From NCBI GenBank assembly GCA_008828725.1, contig MEHQ01000010.1, positions 767,867 through 831,866 of the forward strand: 64,000 bases of DNA, given 5' to 3'. Both the position numbers and the translations under genes were made by a program. This DNA comes from Saccharina japonica (taxonomy: Eukaryota; Sar; Phaeophyceae; Laminariales; Laminariaceae). Shown here in pieces: positions 36,401-47,700 of the stretch (its first letter is position 1; every line of letters begins with the position of its first letter). Under the pieces are notes generated by a model that did no database searches, was not told where the DNA came from, and saw nothing but the letters and a program-made list of their open reading frames with translations.

Positions 36401-39400
36401 CATAATATCATTCGTACTGGTATAATATGTTGGGAGGTACATAGATGCGTTCAAACTCGAAAGCCAACCATATGCGTCGAAAGCCCATTCTGAAACACGG
36501 GCACCGCCGTACGTACGTACGTACGTACAAAAACCGCGATCGGAGTAAATATCACGCCAAGCTTGCAAAAGATGAGTTTGGGAGAAAATTTCGATCTGAC
36601 AGCATACATACAGTCGCTGTAGTTTTATTTTTTCCAAACAGCTGATGACATGCAGGCGCCGAGGATACATACACACATGCCCCACACGCCCCAGCTTAAC
36701 TTCTACCAAGTATGCCACACTTCGACAGATTGCCTTTCACCGAAACACTAGTAATAGCTGGCCGTCTTTTCACGACAGATACGATAAGCAGATGCCGCGA
36801 AAATCGAAGCCGAAACACGGATGGATAAGACGATGAAATGCACCAGAAAGATGAGATGCCCGCAACGAGGAAACGGGCGTGCCCCACGCCCCCAGCACAG
36901 CCTGTAACAAGCACCTGGTACTGCAACAACTCGATATTCGCCCTTCACTGAAACGGTAGCTGGCCGTTCCAAACACGCACCACACAGTCAGATGGGTTCA
37001 CGACATATACTTCAAAATATATGGCATATAACATTGTAACACTACAACACATGCCGGGACTCGTAGCTATGTACGAAATAAAGAGCGAGAGCGAAACTAG
37101 AGCCTCCCTCCCTCCCTCCCTCGTAATGGATGCATCATGCCCGCTCTGCTCGCGAGAGCGGGCTGACACACGTCATAGACAACTTCATCGACAGACGACA
37201 GGCATGAACTACGATTATACACAACGTGCGCGGCGAATTTTCTGAAGAGCGTCGTTGGCACATAACTTGAGGAAACCACCGAGCACGGGCTGGTACCCTT
37301 GCAACTGTAACCAATCCAAACATCCAAACATCCAAACCATCGCCAACACGAAGGCTCGCGATTGACGTATAATAGTTACCGCAGTGCAACAGCACAGCTC
37401 CTATCCCATCATCTATGCACCTGGTACACAGAAATACTTTGGGCAAACCTCAAACATGAAACTTTTCCAAGTTTCGAAGGGAGCGCATCTGGGACAGATC
37501 ATGATCTAGATCATCTACAGATAGATCATGACGTAGAGCATCTAGAAAAAGTTCAACACCTGCCGTTGTGAGAGGGTGTGTAGGATCTGCGTGATACAGA
37601 TCCAACCCTGGAAACGTGTGCTGGAATATACAGGTTATACGGCTCCCACCCGGCAACGTGAACCAAATCATACAGATCATACAGATCATACATATCAGGA
37701 ATATATCTGCTCTTGAAGGATCTAGATCATAAAGTGGGAGTGATCTGTATCATCTGTCCGGGGTGTAATGTGCGTAGTCTGCTTATATTAAGAGTAGGGT
37801 ACGATATGCTCTGGGGTACATACCCGGACTAAATATGGTTAAGTTGGGTCATACCCACGGGCACAGACAAGAGTATTATACAATACCATAATATAAAAAC
37901 ACAAAAACACATCCTTGCTTAGTTCATCAAAAAATGAAACTCGGCCACAAAACGGAAGTCGGCCTCAACCAAGGTCCTGGAAACACACACGATTTCCTGT
38001 TGATGGCATGATTTTTCGGTGGCACCATTTAATACGTACACCCTTAACCCGTTTGGGGGGTTGAAGGAATGCCTTGTTGAAGGGGGGGAAAGCGACGACT
38101 ACAACATTTGCCATCGTTAGCAGCAAAAGGAGGCATGCTTAAGGGGTACCAGGTAGGGGATAGGGGATGCAATCGAATTGTACCATAAAGAGGTGTACGA
38201 CGCGAGCGCAGCGTTCTGATACTTGTATTGCTGTTGCGCGCTATGATATTCCTACTGTACAAGGGAAGGGTGATAATAAGACCATTGCACTTGCCGTCGC
38301 TATCGCTATACCACGTGGATCCCAATCCCACAAGTACGGTTAATACGCTCAACACCAGGAAGCTGCCCGACTTAAACCAAGGCCAAGCGGGTGCTTAGAT
38401 TAAAACGCAGTCATTATGAAACGGAGGACACGAATGCTTGCTGTCGTAATAGTCACGGGAATCAGCAAATCATCTTTCTCAAACCCTCAAGACACGACAG
38501 GCAGAGCTATCATAAGGGCATCCTCAACTCAAACCCCTTGCACCCCTTACACTATGATACCGCAACACACACCCCACACCATTTCCACGTACTTTGTCCC
38601 AGAAAAATCAAAACAATTTCGTACGAGTACCGTCAAGTGGTGGGTGCAGTGCTGAAGGGGAAAAAAAACCCGAACCATCGAAAGGGGGGGGCGTAGGCAA
38701 CACATGGGGCATGAAACAAAGCTTCTCGCATCACCTCTTCTTCCACCATGCTGCGCGGTGCCCCGCGAGACCCTCGCCCCGGGCCAGCTCGCCTATAACT
38801 CCCCCCCTCCCGCCCCCCGCCAGCACCCCCACCCCTGCCCTCAGAAGGGAGGATCACCCCTAGCACCTGCGCGGCTTTATCAGTGATATGCCCATGCCCA
38901 TCCCGCGCAGTCACGTGCTGGCGGTACGGGTTGTGACCGAACACCTGTTCCATTAGGTAAGTTAAAACGAGTTGTGGGAGAGGTAAGGCAAGGGGCAAGC
39001 GGCCACAAGCACAAGCGAAAGAGTCAATGGGAGGGGGGGGGGGGGGTGAGACGATGGCGAGTGGAGCAAGACGCGAAACCGCCACAGTCCCAACATATCG
39101 ATGGAGACTACTATGTTCCCTCTATGCCCCACAGAGCGAGCGCGTGTCTACAGGACAGGTTCCGCGATTACCACAAAGATCTGGACGGCCACACATCGCA
39201 CGCAAGGGCCCGACCGTCGGCAACACAGCACTTGTCCTTCGCCCGAACCGCACATGCCTCAACTCTTTGCTACACAGCGACGCTTACTTACTCCACGACT
39301 ACTGCTATTGTTGCTACTCGTACTGCTATTGCTACTGCTGCCACAGGCTGCTTCGTACGCGTAGTGCTGCTTCTACTGTTACTGATAGTAATGCTACTGC

Positions 39401-42400
39401 TACTGCTACTCGCACGTAGTACTGCTATTTTCACAGAGACACACGGACACCATGACCAATGCTACAGCGACCGCCACTCCTACGATACTATGGTACTATG
39501 ATACTATTATTCAAATGAATACCTACCACCAGCGGCGGCAGTGGCATGTGCATCACGTGTGTTTCTAGATGTATATATGGATATACAGCAGTACAAACCC
39601 TTATCAATGGTAAAGCCTTAAAGCAATAAGCCACAAGTTACCTTTGCAGCCTTCGGCGGGACGTGCGTAGGTTGTTCGTTGATGCCAAGCAGCTGCCTAG
39701 CCTTGCTCGGCACACGCATGTTGTGCGGCAGGACAGAGTAGCGGTAGGGCATGGACGTGTCGATCTCCCGCACGTCATAAAGTTCTCCCGTATCGCGATT
39801 GACCACGGTGTACTTGGTCTGCACAAAAGTGGGTACATAAAGCAGAAAGCAGAGAGGGGTGGGTTGCGCGGTGACATAGCCCATATCGAGAGAGGGAAGC
39901 AACAAGGGGCGGAGGGAAAAGCGGCTCAACAAATGCCATTTGCACCATGACACATAAACACGAGGTACCTGGTATATACATATATAGGTGTAATGAATGT
40001 GGATGACATGGTGGACAGGAAATACCAAGCACCAGATACCTGCTAACAATCGCTTCCGGTTACTTGCCATTTGCTTACGTCTGTATGATATGTAAACGCG
40101 ATAAACTTACAGTTACAAAACTGTTAATAATAACAGCAGTAATCGTCTAAATATACCAGTTTATACGTGCTGCTGTAGTACATACATAACAGGTATCATA
40201 AAATAAAATAAAATAACATGACAATATGTATGATGGGATGGAAATTGATCAGGCGGAACAAGAAGTGTGGACTCTGGTCATCATCCATCATGACCATTAT
40301 GTCCACATCAGAGTCGAGTGCGCGAGCAGCCTGTCGAGAATGGAAGAGACATGGTGCGGAAAAGCCGCGTCAGCATCTCCGAGACGGTGGGGAAAACTTG
40401 AAAAAACGCAAACAAAAACAGCCATAATATATTACGAAAACCACGTTGGCTCCAATAACGACGCCTGTCTCGCATCTTGAACGATATTCCGATATTACTG
40501 CTGTATGTACGACTCGATCAAACAGGGTCACAAGGTTAGATAGAGCAAGATCACGTCCCAAGGCTCCAAACACATTTCGTACGACGGTACATACTGTACC
40601 CAGAAAAACAATACCGCTGCTGCTGCTGCGCTGGTGCTATTATTAATAGTCACACCACACACACACCTGTATGTATTCATACGAGCGAAATATCAGACTG
40701 GTTGTGCTTCGACACTCGGCAAGAGTTAAAAACTACTGAATACCTGTGTGCCTGATCAAACCTGGTATGCAGGAACAGGAACAGGAAGATTAATGTTTTC
40801 ATGTTGAATGTGTCTGAGTCGAAAAACTAGGGGAGCATCAAAAGCGGTCCTCGATATCATAGGGTCTGCAACTACCGGTACGCTAGGTACCGCTACCCGT
40901 GATCACGCTACCTCTCCTACCGCGCCAGCTAGGCAGTAGTTGTGCATTCAGAGCAATTCAAAGCTTCTGCGTAAGATTCTTTCAAACCCCGGAAATCTCA
41001 ATCGAAATCATTCAAAATAGCCGACGAATTATTATTCCATCCGCGAAACCGCCAACCATGATATACAAGGCATTCCTGACAACCTGCTAACGTCTACGTA
41101 AGCATGGCCCATTCCAAACCCCAATCGTCATACATATTACTATTAATAGGCGACAGAGTTACCGCTATACGTTAAGTGGGTACACACCAGCTGGTCAGCT
41201 GGTACACACAAGTAGTGCACAGAGTGCAGAACTGTTTCAGTTTATGATTTCGTAGCCGAAATACCCAATACTGCTGACATCTGCTGCTAGAATACTAGAA
41301 TCATGTAATTGCTGCATTGACCAGCAGGAGACGACAGCGACAACGCCATGCTTTGGGTCGACCGCATTCAACCCTATTCATAATATTAATAGAAGAATCC
41401 CAACAAGCCCGGTGCACGTATTTTATATATACGTATTATATTATAAGAACAAGGAAACGAAAAGAAAACGCCACGTGGGGAAAGGCTTTTTGATACTAAA
41501 CCTTCTTTCTTCGTCTTGAGTATGATACCTATGTACCATACTCAAGAAGTCAGCGGCGCTTGTACTTTGTATCATATAATATCATATCACATGTAACAAG
41601 ATCAAAATGCCGGCATCGTGAGACGGAGATCACGCCATGACACCAAGAGTATATAAGGAGTATGCATTCATATTGTTCATAGTACAGCAGTATTTAATAC
41701 CAGTAGAAAAAATAGATGGGTGATCGAGTAAGGGGTATCTCACAACAACGTTACTGGGCCTGCTACGTACTACTCCAGTGACTCGTCCAATATTGAAAAT
41801 AACATCGATAAGAATATTAATCGTCACAAGCAGAGCAGGGAGTACAACAACGGTGGGATTAACTGCCCCTGTTCATTGTTCATCAACATCATACCGTTGG
41901 GTGCGGGCCAGGTCTAGGTCATGAGTTATGACTGACTACGTGTGCGTATGAAACATTACGAAAAACATTCCAACACTAATAAAATGGACGAAGGTGTGTT
42001 CTTTGGTTCTTGAGTGTCAGTGTTGGCGTCTTCAGTTTATCTTTTGAGGCGGCGGAGGCTTTCTTGCAGAAATAATAATACCTGTGGCTGCCTGTGGTAT
42101 TAAATGGTATCAAGTTCAACACTGCCTGTTGTGCATTTTACGCGTTACTTATGCATGGTATGAGATGTATGATACATGCACGAACTCGTAAAGAAAAAAG
42201 AAAATGCGAGCAAGAAGAAAGCGCCGGCGGCCTCTTGCTTCCTGTTGCTTCTGAGGGGATGGTCTGCCAAAACGTACACAGGAGCCACAGTCTGACCAAG
42301 GAAACAACCACGAGATAAATAAACCCTGGAGACCGCTGTACCTGTCACTACAGAACCAACGCAAGATTAATCATTGATTATCATCCGCATCAACGCAATG

Positions 42401-44342
42401 ACCGTGCCACACGCGCTCACTGGATGTAAAACATACCAGAGTAATAAAATACCCTGGCGTGAAGCTTGGATGAAGCACTCCTCCTACACGCTTGCGCGAA
42501 ACTCCGCAACAACACGATATTTTATACACACTTTCACGTGCACACTTTTTTTGTGTACATTTATTTTAACGGCGTGTTTATTACGATGGGAAGAGCTCGT
42601 CGCTGCCTCCGACCTCTGCCCTGAATGAAACCAGTACCAGAAACGATTGAACTCAACCAGCACCCCGCGAAAAAAATGCACGCTAATCGGGGCGATGATT
42701 GACTTCTCTCTCGAAAAACAACATAATCTCGACAATAACGACCTTTGCTTTTGCGGAGGCAGCCAGAGGCACAGAGGCAGGAGGCAGGAGCCTTACGTAG
42801 AGAGACCAATTTTCGTATCTTCCATGAGCCCGAAATTTCGCGGTTCAAAAACATGACAAGAAAAAAAACACCCAAAAAAATGCAAAGTATCATCATGCCG
42901 AGAAGGAGTCAGTCTCTCGCAAGGTAGAGATCAGATATGACAGAATCTGGCGAGGTCCGAGAGATTCGAGGACGATGTGGACACAGACAGACCCCCCCCC
43001 CCCCAGAAAGGGATGCGTGGTCAATGGTCAAATGACCACAAAGGCAAGCAAAAAATGAGTACGCCCCCCCCCCCCCCCCCTGACGTGTTGCTTGGGGGTG
43101 CTGCAAACTTATCATAGGGAGAAGATAACAAACTCGATACGAAGGCTGCTTGAAACGGATTAAATATAATCCAATAATCCAAAAACGCACGTCGAGGAAA
43201 TATCGAAGAATCAGGAAGGAATCAGGACACCAAACAGCAAGCAGCGAGCCAGGGGCGCAAGTGTTTTATTTTTGGAATGTATGATATGTACCATACGAGC
43301 AGCACAAAAGTTCGCAGCTTTCGGACAAGACAAGAAAGACGACGACGATAATGATGGTGGTGGTGAGATCAGAGAGCTACGTGTACGATCGAAATAAATG
43401 CGAACCATAACTACTGTTCGAGTTAATCGGCATACCTGTAACGTTTCGATCAGCAGCTCCTTGCTCAATGCGCTAACCACACGGTTCTCCACGACTTTGA
43501 GCACCCTATTGTCGAGTCGGACCTATCACGAGAGTCGAGAAGAGCGAAAGAGAGAGACATAGAGAGAGACATGGCGAGAGAAGGGAGAGAGAGGGAGACA
43601 GAGCGAGAGGATGAGTGCGATAGAAAGTGCGGGCTGAATTGGTTGGCGCGTACAACAGAGCCGAAACCGGACAGAAAAAGAGATCGACCAAAAAAAAAAA
43701 TCATGGCGGTCGAAGATGTACCGACCTCGAGGATAAGACCACAAAACAGCATCCCCATACTAACCACTGCCAGCAGCGACCGCTTGACTTCCAACGATAC
43801 ACGTGTACGACACCCCGATAGGACCGTGCTAGAGGCGATGCCTCCATTATGGGGGTTGAGCGGGCCGCAGCGTCGGCGCCCTGGCACGCTGCGAAATAAA
43901 GTTCAGTTTCTACGTATTTCTACGAACCGAAGACAAAAAAAGGCCAAAAAAAAATCACGTTGCCGTCGCTGTCTGCCGTCGTTGTCCGCATCAGCTACAG
44001 AGTAGACTGGCACGTAGAAAGCCACGACGAAAAGGGTGAACGAAAACACACGCGCACGTGCGAGGCAAGGTCACCCTGATAACGCTCTAGGTACAACTGC
44101 AGCACTCACTTCGTCCGCCTTCTGCATCGGAACGCGGTCTACTGCGAACCCCGTGAAAATGGAGCCGTAGGTAAACGTGGGCTTGTAGCCCTTGAGGACA
44201 GACGACAACATCTCGTACGGAGTCACCGTCGGCTGCAGGATAACGATGTACGATTCGGGGATGCGCTTCTCGCCGACGCCCGCCATGAGCGGCCTCTGTG
44301 GCCGGCTGGCGCGCGCCGACCGTGGGCCATTCGCCATGTCCG
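33432..44342 (-). CDS. Inhibitor-I9 (subtilisin propeptide-like) domain protein
   Basis: Six exons in transcription order: 44342-44110, 43522-43436, 39818-39642, 38944-38867, 35320-35210, 33533-33432 (TGA). GT-AG borders hold and all junctions are phase 0, giving about 261 residues. The first exon encodes KRIPESYIVILQPTVTP, then PTFTYGSIFTGFAVDRV; with LKVVENRVVSAL of the second this follows the I9 pattern of subtilase propeptides (Y-I-V-x-L, GFA, V-x-x-V-E). The rest (TKYTVVNRDTGELYDVREID, HVTARDGHGHITDKAAQ, an acidic DDDDDGDD stretch, LWKQRRGHSTLIE) shows no Asp-His-Ser subtilase motifs and is unrecognised. An upstream exon ending at 44468 with a hydrophobic stretch (WVLQAIYAVTALTLVLVRT) would join in phase and could be a secretion signal, but its ATG is unclear. 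Stand-alone I9 proteins are known as protease B inhibitor-type proteins. Exons beyond the second are linked only by phase and order. Confidence 0.6.
34590..34665. repeat. Foldback (GGCAAGTCGGCTGGC...)
   Basis: GGCAAGTCGGCTGGCT on the left pairs with AGCC...ACTTGCCGAC on the right across a short loop containing CAGCTGGC. The arms are imperfect. It lies in an intron of the I9 gene model. Confidence 0.5.
35865..35953. mobile_element. piggyBac-like MITE, 89 bp, TTAA-flanked
   Basis: Arms of 35 bp starting CCCTTATAGGACTGGAGTCC and, from the other end, CCCTTTTAGGACTGCGGTCC are inverted with only three mismatches around a 19-bp loop. The element is bordered on both sides by TTAA (35861-35864 and 35954-35957). 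TTAA duplication with CCCTT-starting ends is the hallmark of the piggyBac superfamily. It has no coding capacity and would fold into a near-perfect hairpin. It lies within the I9 gene's intron. Confidence 0.75.
37480..37770. repeat. GATC-rich dispersed repeat, inverted relative to 2930-3150
   Basis: GGCTCCCACCCGGCAACGTG here is the reverse complement of a block near 3000 (GTTGCCCGGTGGGAGCC), and both copies carry GGATCTGTA/CAGATCC palindromes and many GATC words. No coding sense. Confidence 0.6.
41515..41546. repeat. Hairpin CTTGAGTATG/CATACTCAAG
   Basis: A perfect 10-bp stem encloses a 12-nt loop that is itself almost palindromic (ATACCTATGTAC). It sits in an AT-rich part of the second I9-gene intron. 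No element ends were recognised. Confidence 0.7.
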
Positions 44343-44722
44343 CTTGGATGGCCGAGCCAAGGCACCCCGGGCCTTCCCTCCCTCTACCCCAAGTCGATCG
44401 GAGGCCTCCTCTTTGAGCCAACCTATCAAATTCCCAGTCCTTTCGCCAAAGCTTAGCGGGGTGCCACCTTCTCCAAAGCTGAACCTGAGTGTCCTCACGA
44501 GTACCAGGGTTAAAGCTGTCACGGCGTAGATGGCCTGGAGCACCCAGCGCCTCGATGTGACGAGTATTTCTGCCGTCTTTTGTCGGGTGCATTTTTTGGG
44601 AAAACGCCTCCATACCTTCCCGGGTGTAAATTTCTTTGGGACAAAAAGCAAAAATGAGAAAATCTGACAACCCCAGGCACAGACAGAGCGGCTACTTCTG
44701 AAGGGCTCATCAAACGACGAAG
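44343..44722. promoter_or_regulatory. Divergent intergenic region, likely shared promoter
   Basis: This 380-bp gap separates the first supported exon of the I9 gene (minus) from the ATG of the SARAF-like gene (plus). It is GC-rich near the I9 gene and AT-richer near 44580-44700. No TATA box or named motif is convincing. Part of it (44468-44590) may encode the I9 protein's signal sequence, so the true promoter may be narrower. Inference from gene order only. Confidence 0.35.
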
Positions 44723-47700
44723 ATGGCTTGGAAAGAGCTCGTGGTTCGCTTAGCGATCGTGGGATCATTGGTATCGGCAGCTAGAACGAGAAGCCAAAGC
44801 GATGGCAGTGATCGTGTCCGCCTGGAAGATGTCAAGGTACGAGTTGCTTGTAGATTCACAACACGAGGCGCGGACGCCTGCCTCCTAGCCAGGCCGACTC
44901 CAAGTTGAATTATACTTGTTTTGTACACGTAGATGACAGATGACCTCTACGACGAATTCTACGAGCAGGGTGTTAATTTGTTCACATGGAGGGTGTGTGT
45001 TCTTCTGTAAAGTAATCATGCTGCTTGTCGATACACCACACGACCCCCATGTGATGCAGAGCGAACCCTTTCCGTTTACTCTCGGCCTCTGCCCTCTGTC
45101 AAAATTCCGGTGGTGGCGTGGTTTCTGGCTGTGGGTTTGTTCTTCTTATTACGTCGGATGATGTATACTTACAGCAGTACTCGGAGTCGTTCTGCATTCC
45201 GAGCCTATGTTTGCTATGTCCGACAATATAAGGACACTTTTTATTATTATTCATACCTATATGATCCTTATTTATCCGGACATATCGGTACACTACACCA
45301 CCAGACTTCTCGTCATCGAGAGGGTCCACGTGCCGTTATGATAGCGCTATCCGTGGTACCGTTAGTCTACAGAGAAGCACAGCAGTACAGCAGTCCACAC
45401 GAGCATACCAGAAATCGTTTACACATACATACATAGTTCAGCTCCAAGTTAGGGGAGTTCAATTGCAATCTGATGTGCACTTGGTACGGGCACCGATGAC
45501 TGGTGACTGCTGTGCTGCTGTGCACCCCTGCTGTGATCAACTCTTCAAACGGTCTACCGAGGGTTCATTTTGTTCAGTATCACAGCAGTAGCAGTATTGC
45601 ATCATCCACATGTCATACCCAGACGTGTACTCACTCGTAGACGTGTTGCCTGTGGAGCAGTGGAGCATCGGGCTTTTATCACCACTGACCAGGGGTGGTA
45701 TTCCTCGTATACGGCACGACGTACATACATAATGTTGCTGGCCGTGTTGTATTCCTGGTGCAGGATGAGCTGGTGTTACATATAGCTTGTGGGGTGACAT
45801 ATACCACGTTGTGTATTGCTGAATCTAACAAATTACCCTGTCTTGAATGTCTTGCGCTGTTTTCTTGTTCGTGCTGTATAAAACTGGTATTAATAGGTTT
45901 TGACGGTGTATTCCTCCAAGGAGACCACCGGGAGGCGGTCGGCTCCGGTGCCTCAACTATCCTGTCGAGGTGCGGATTGCAGATTTGAGTACGTGTTTAC
46001 GGGTAGACTGGAGTTATGCAGCGTTGGGCTCCCGTTATGTATATTATTATTTACCTGGGTAGACTAACTTTGTGTTTCGTTTCATGGGATTTTTTATGTT
46101 TGCTCGAAATCAGTGAAGCCTGGCGTTGAAGCCGTGCTGCGATTTGGTGTACCATTGCTGCTGCTCCTTGAAGAGGAATGATAGAGTGACCCCTGTTCCC
46201 TTTATGATTGATATATTACAGCCTGCTCGCCCACGTGGTTATTCCTGTTGTATATCATCGGCGCGATAATTATGTTAATTTCAATTATTACACGTTGTTC
46301 GTGCGTCTGATTGGACTCGTGACTACACAGCATTACGTACATCGTAGCAGTCGAGATATTTTGATTCAGAAAGCAGAACAAGTTACGAGTACTTGTGGAG
46401 CTAAGCTCGCAGTCTTCGTTCTTTCTGAATACGAGTACCTAAAATTTCCACCGTCCTTGCGGCTTCTCCGGACCGTTCCCTAAATTCCTGAACCATTACA
46501 AGTATCTTACTTGTATCATCGTACCACAAGTAAGAACTATTTTTTGTCCTGCTGTACCTGGCATATACTGCTGCTGTAGCAATAGTGCTGTAGTACGTGG
46601 TACACCTGGCTGGTTTATTTTTCGTGATACTTGCCTGTTACCCTGGTTCTCATACAGCAGTAGTAGTACAGTCTCATGAATAAGAAATACCGCTGCCCTA
46701 ATAAGAGATAAGAACATTATGCTCATTTTTGGGGGGACGCTAAGAAAATTATATCAAGAAACCACCCTCAGCCGCGAGCGCTACACTAATTCCTACCAAT
46801 ATACCAGGTACCAGATACCTGGTATACAATCTGGTTAGAGCATTGGGGGTCCCTTTTAAGTGAGGTACCTTTGAGTGCGGGTGAAAATCTCTTGTCACAC
46901 TTTTGTCCCACCTAAGTGCGGCTACCGCACTCATGTGGGACCGGTCCCGGTTTAGTGCGGCCACCGCACTAAAGTGGGACCTTCACACCTCCACATTTCC
47001 ATGCACCCTGTGTGTGTTCTTCACGTTAAACCGTCCTTTCTACCCGTCGACATCCAGCACACCCAGTGTCCATGCCGATTTCTCATCCTATTATTTGTAT
47101 GATAGAGAGATACCAGTTATGTGGTCACAAAACTACGACACAGAGATACTACGCTGCAATGCAGTAAGCAGAGGAGACTCAGGGTTTTTCGAGCGACAGA
47201 GGGCTCCACAGAAAGTTGCTCTTTGCTGTTCGGAGCAGAGACGTTGTTATGGCCGAGGGCGGCTAAGAAGGGTGGGAAGTGGTATCGGGGGGTCGTTGAG
47301 GCGGCGGATAATTTCATGGCGAGGTAGTACAGGAGAGGATCTGGCTACGGCCCGCAGCTGAGGACGCCTAAGAGAAGCGACAAGGGCGGGGGGGGAGGGG
47401 CAGCCGTACTGATACAGCTGTCCACGAATGCAGAAACGAAATGGTAGATCGTGTGGCAAGGTATCGGTTCGACTAGCCCTTGAATTCTGTTATTTGTTTT
47501 ATTTTGTTTGTTTGTTTCTTGTTGAGTTGTTCACTGGGGGGGGCGCGGCAGAGGTAGTAGCGGCTCTTGACACCGCTATTCATGAGAGTAACAAGGAGAT
47601 GGCAGAAGGTGTGGCATGGTCCCCGAATCGGTTTCGTAGCAGAGACGAGAACTTGTTACTATCATCGCCTTGAGAACGTTTTTTCTCTTTTTCTCTTTTT

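Noticed and set aside
38633-39501. Frames of 150-175 codons on both strands
   Set aside because: Low-complexity runs (poly-G/C and TACTGC-like repeats) in introns of the I9 gene; only 38867-38944 has splice and phase support.
43571-44005. 144-codon plus-strand frame rich in Arg and Glu
   Set aside because: Antisense to the I9 gene's first intron and built on GAGAGA repeats.
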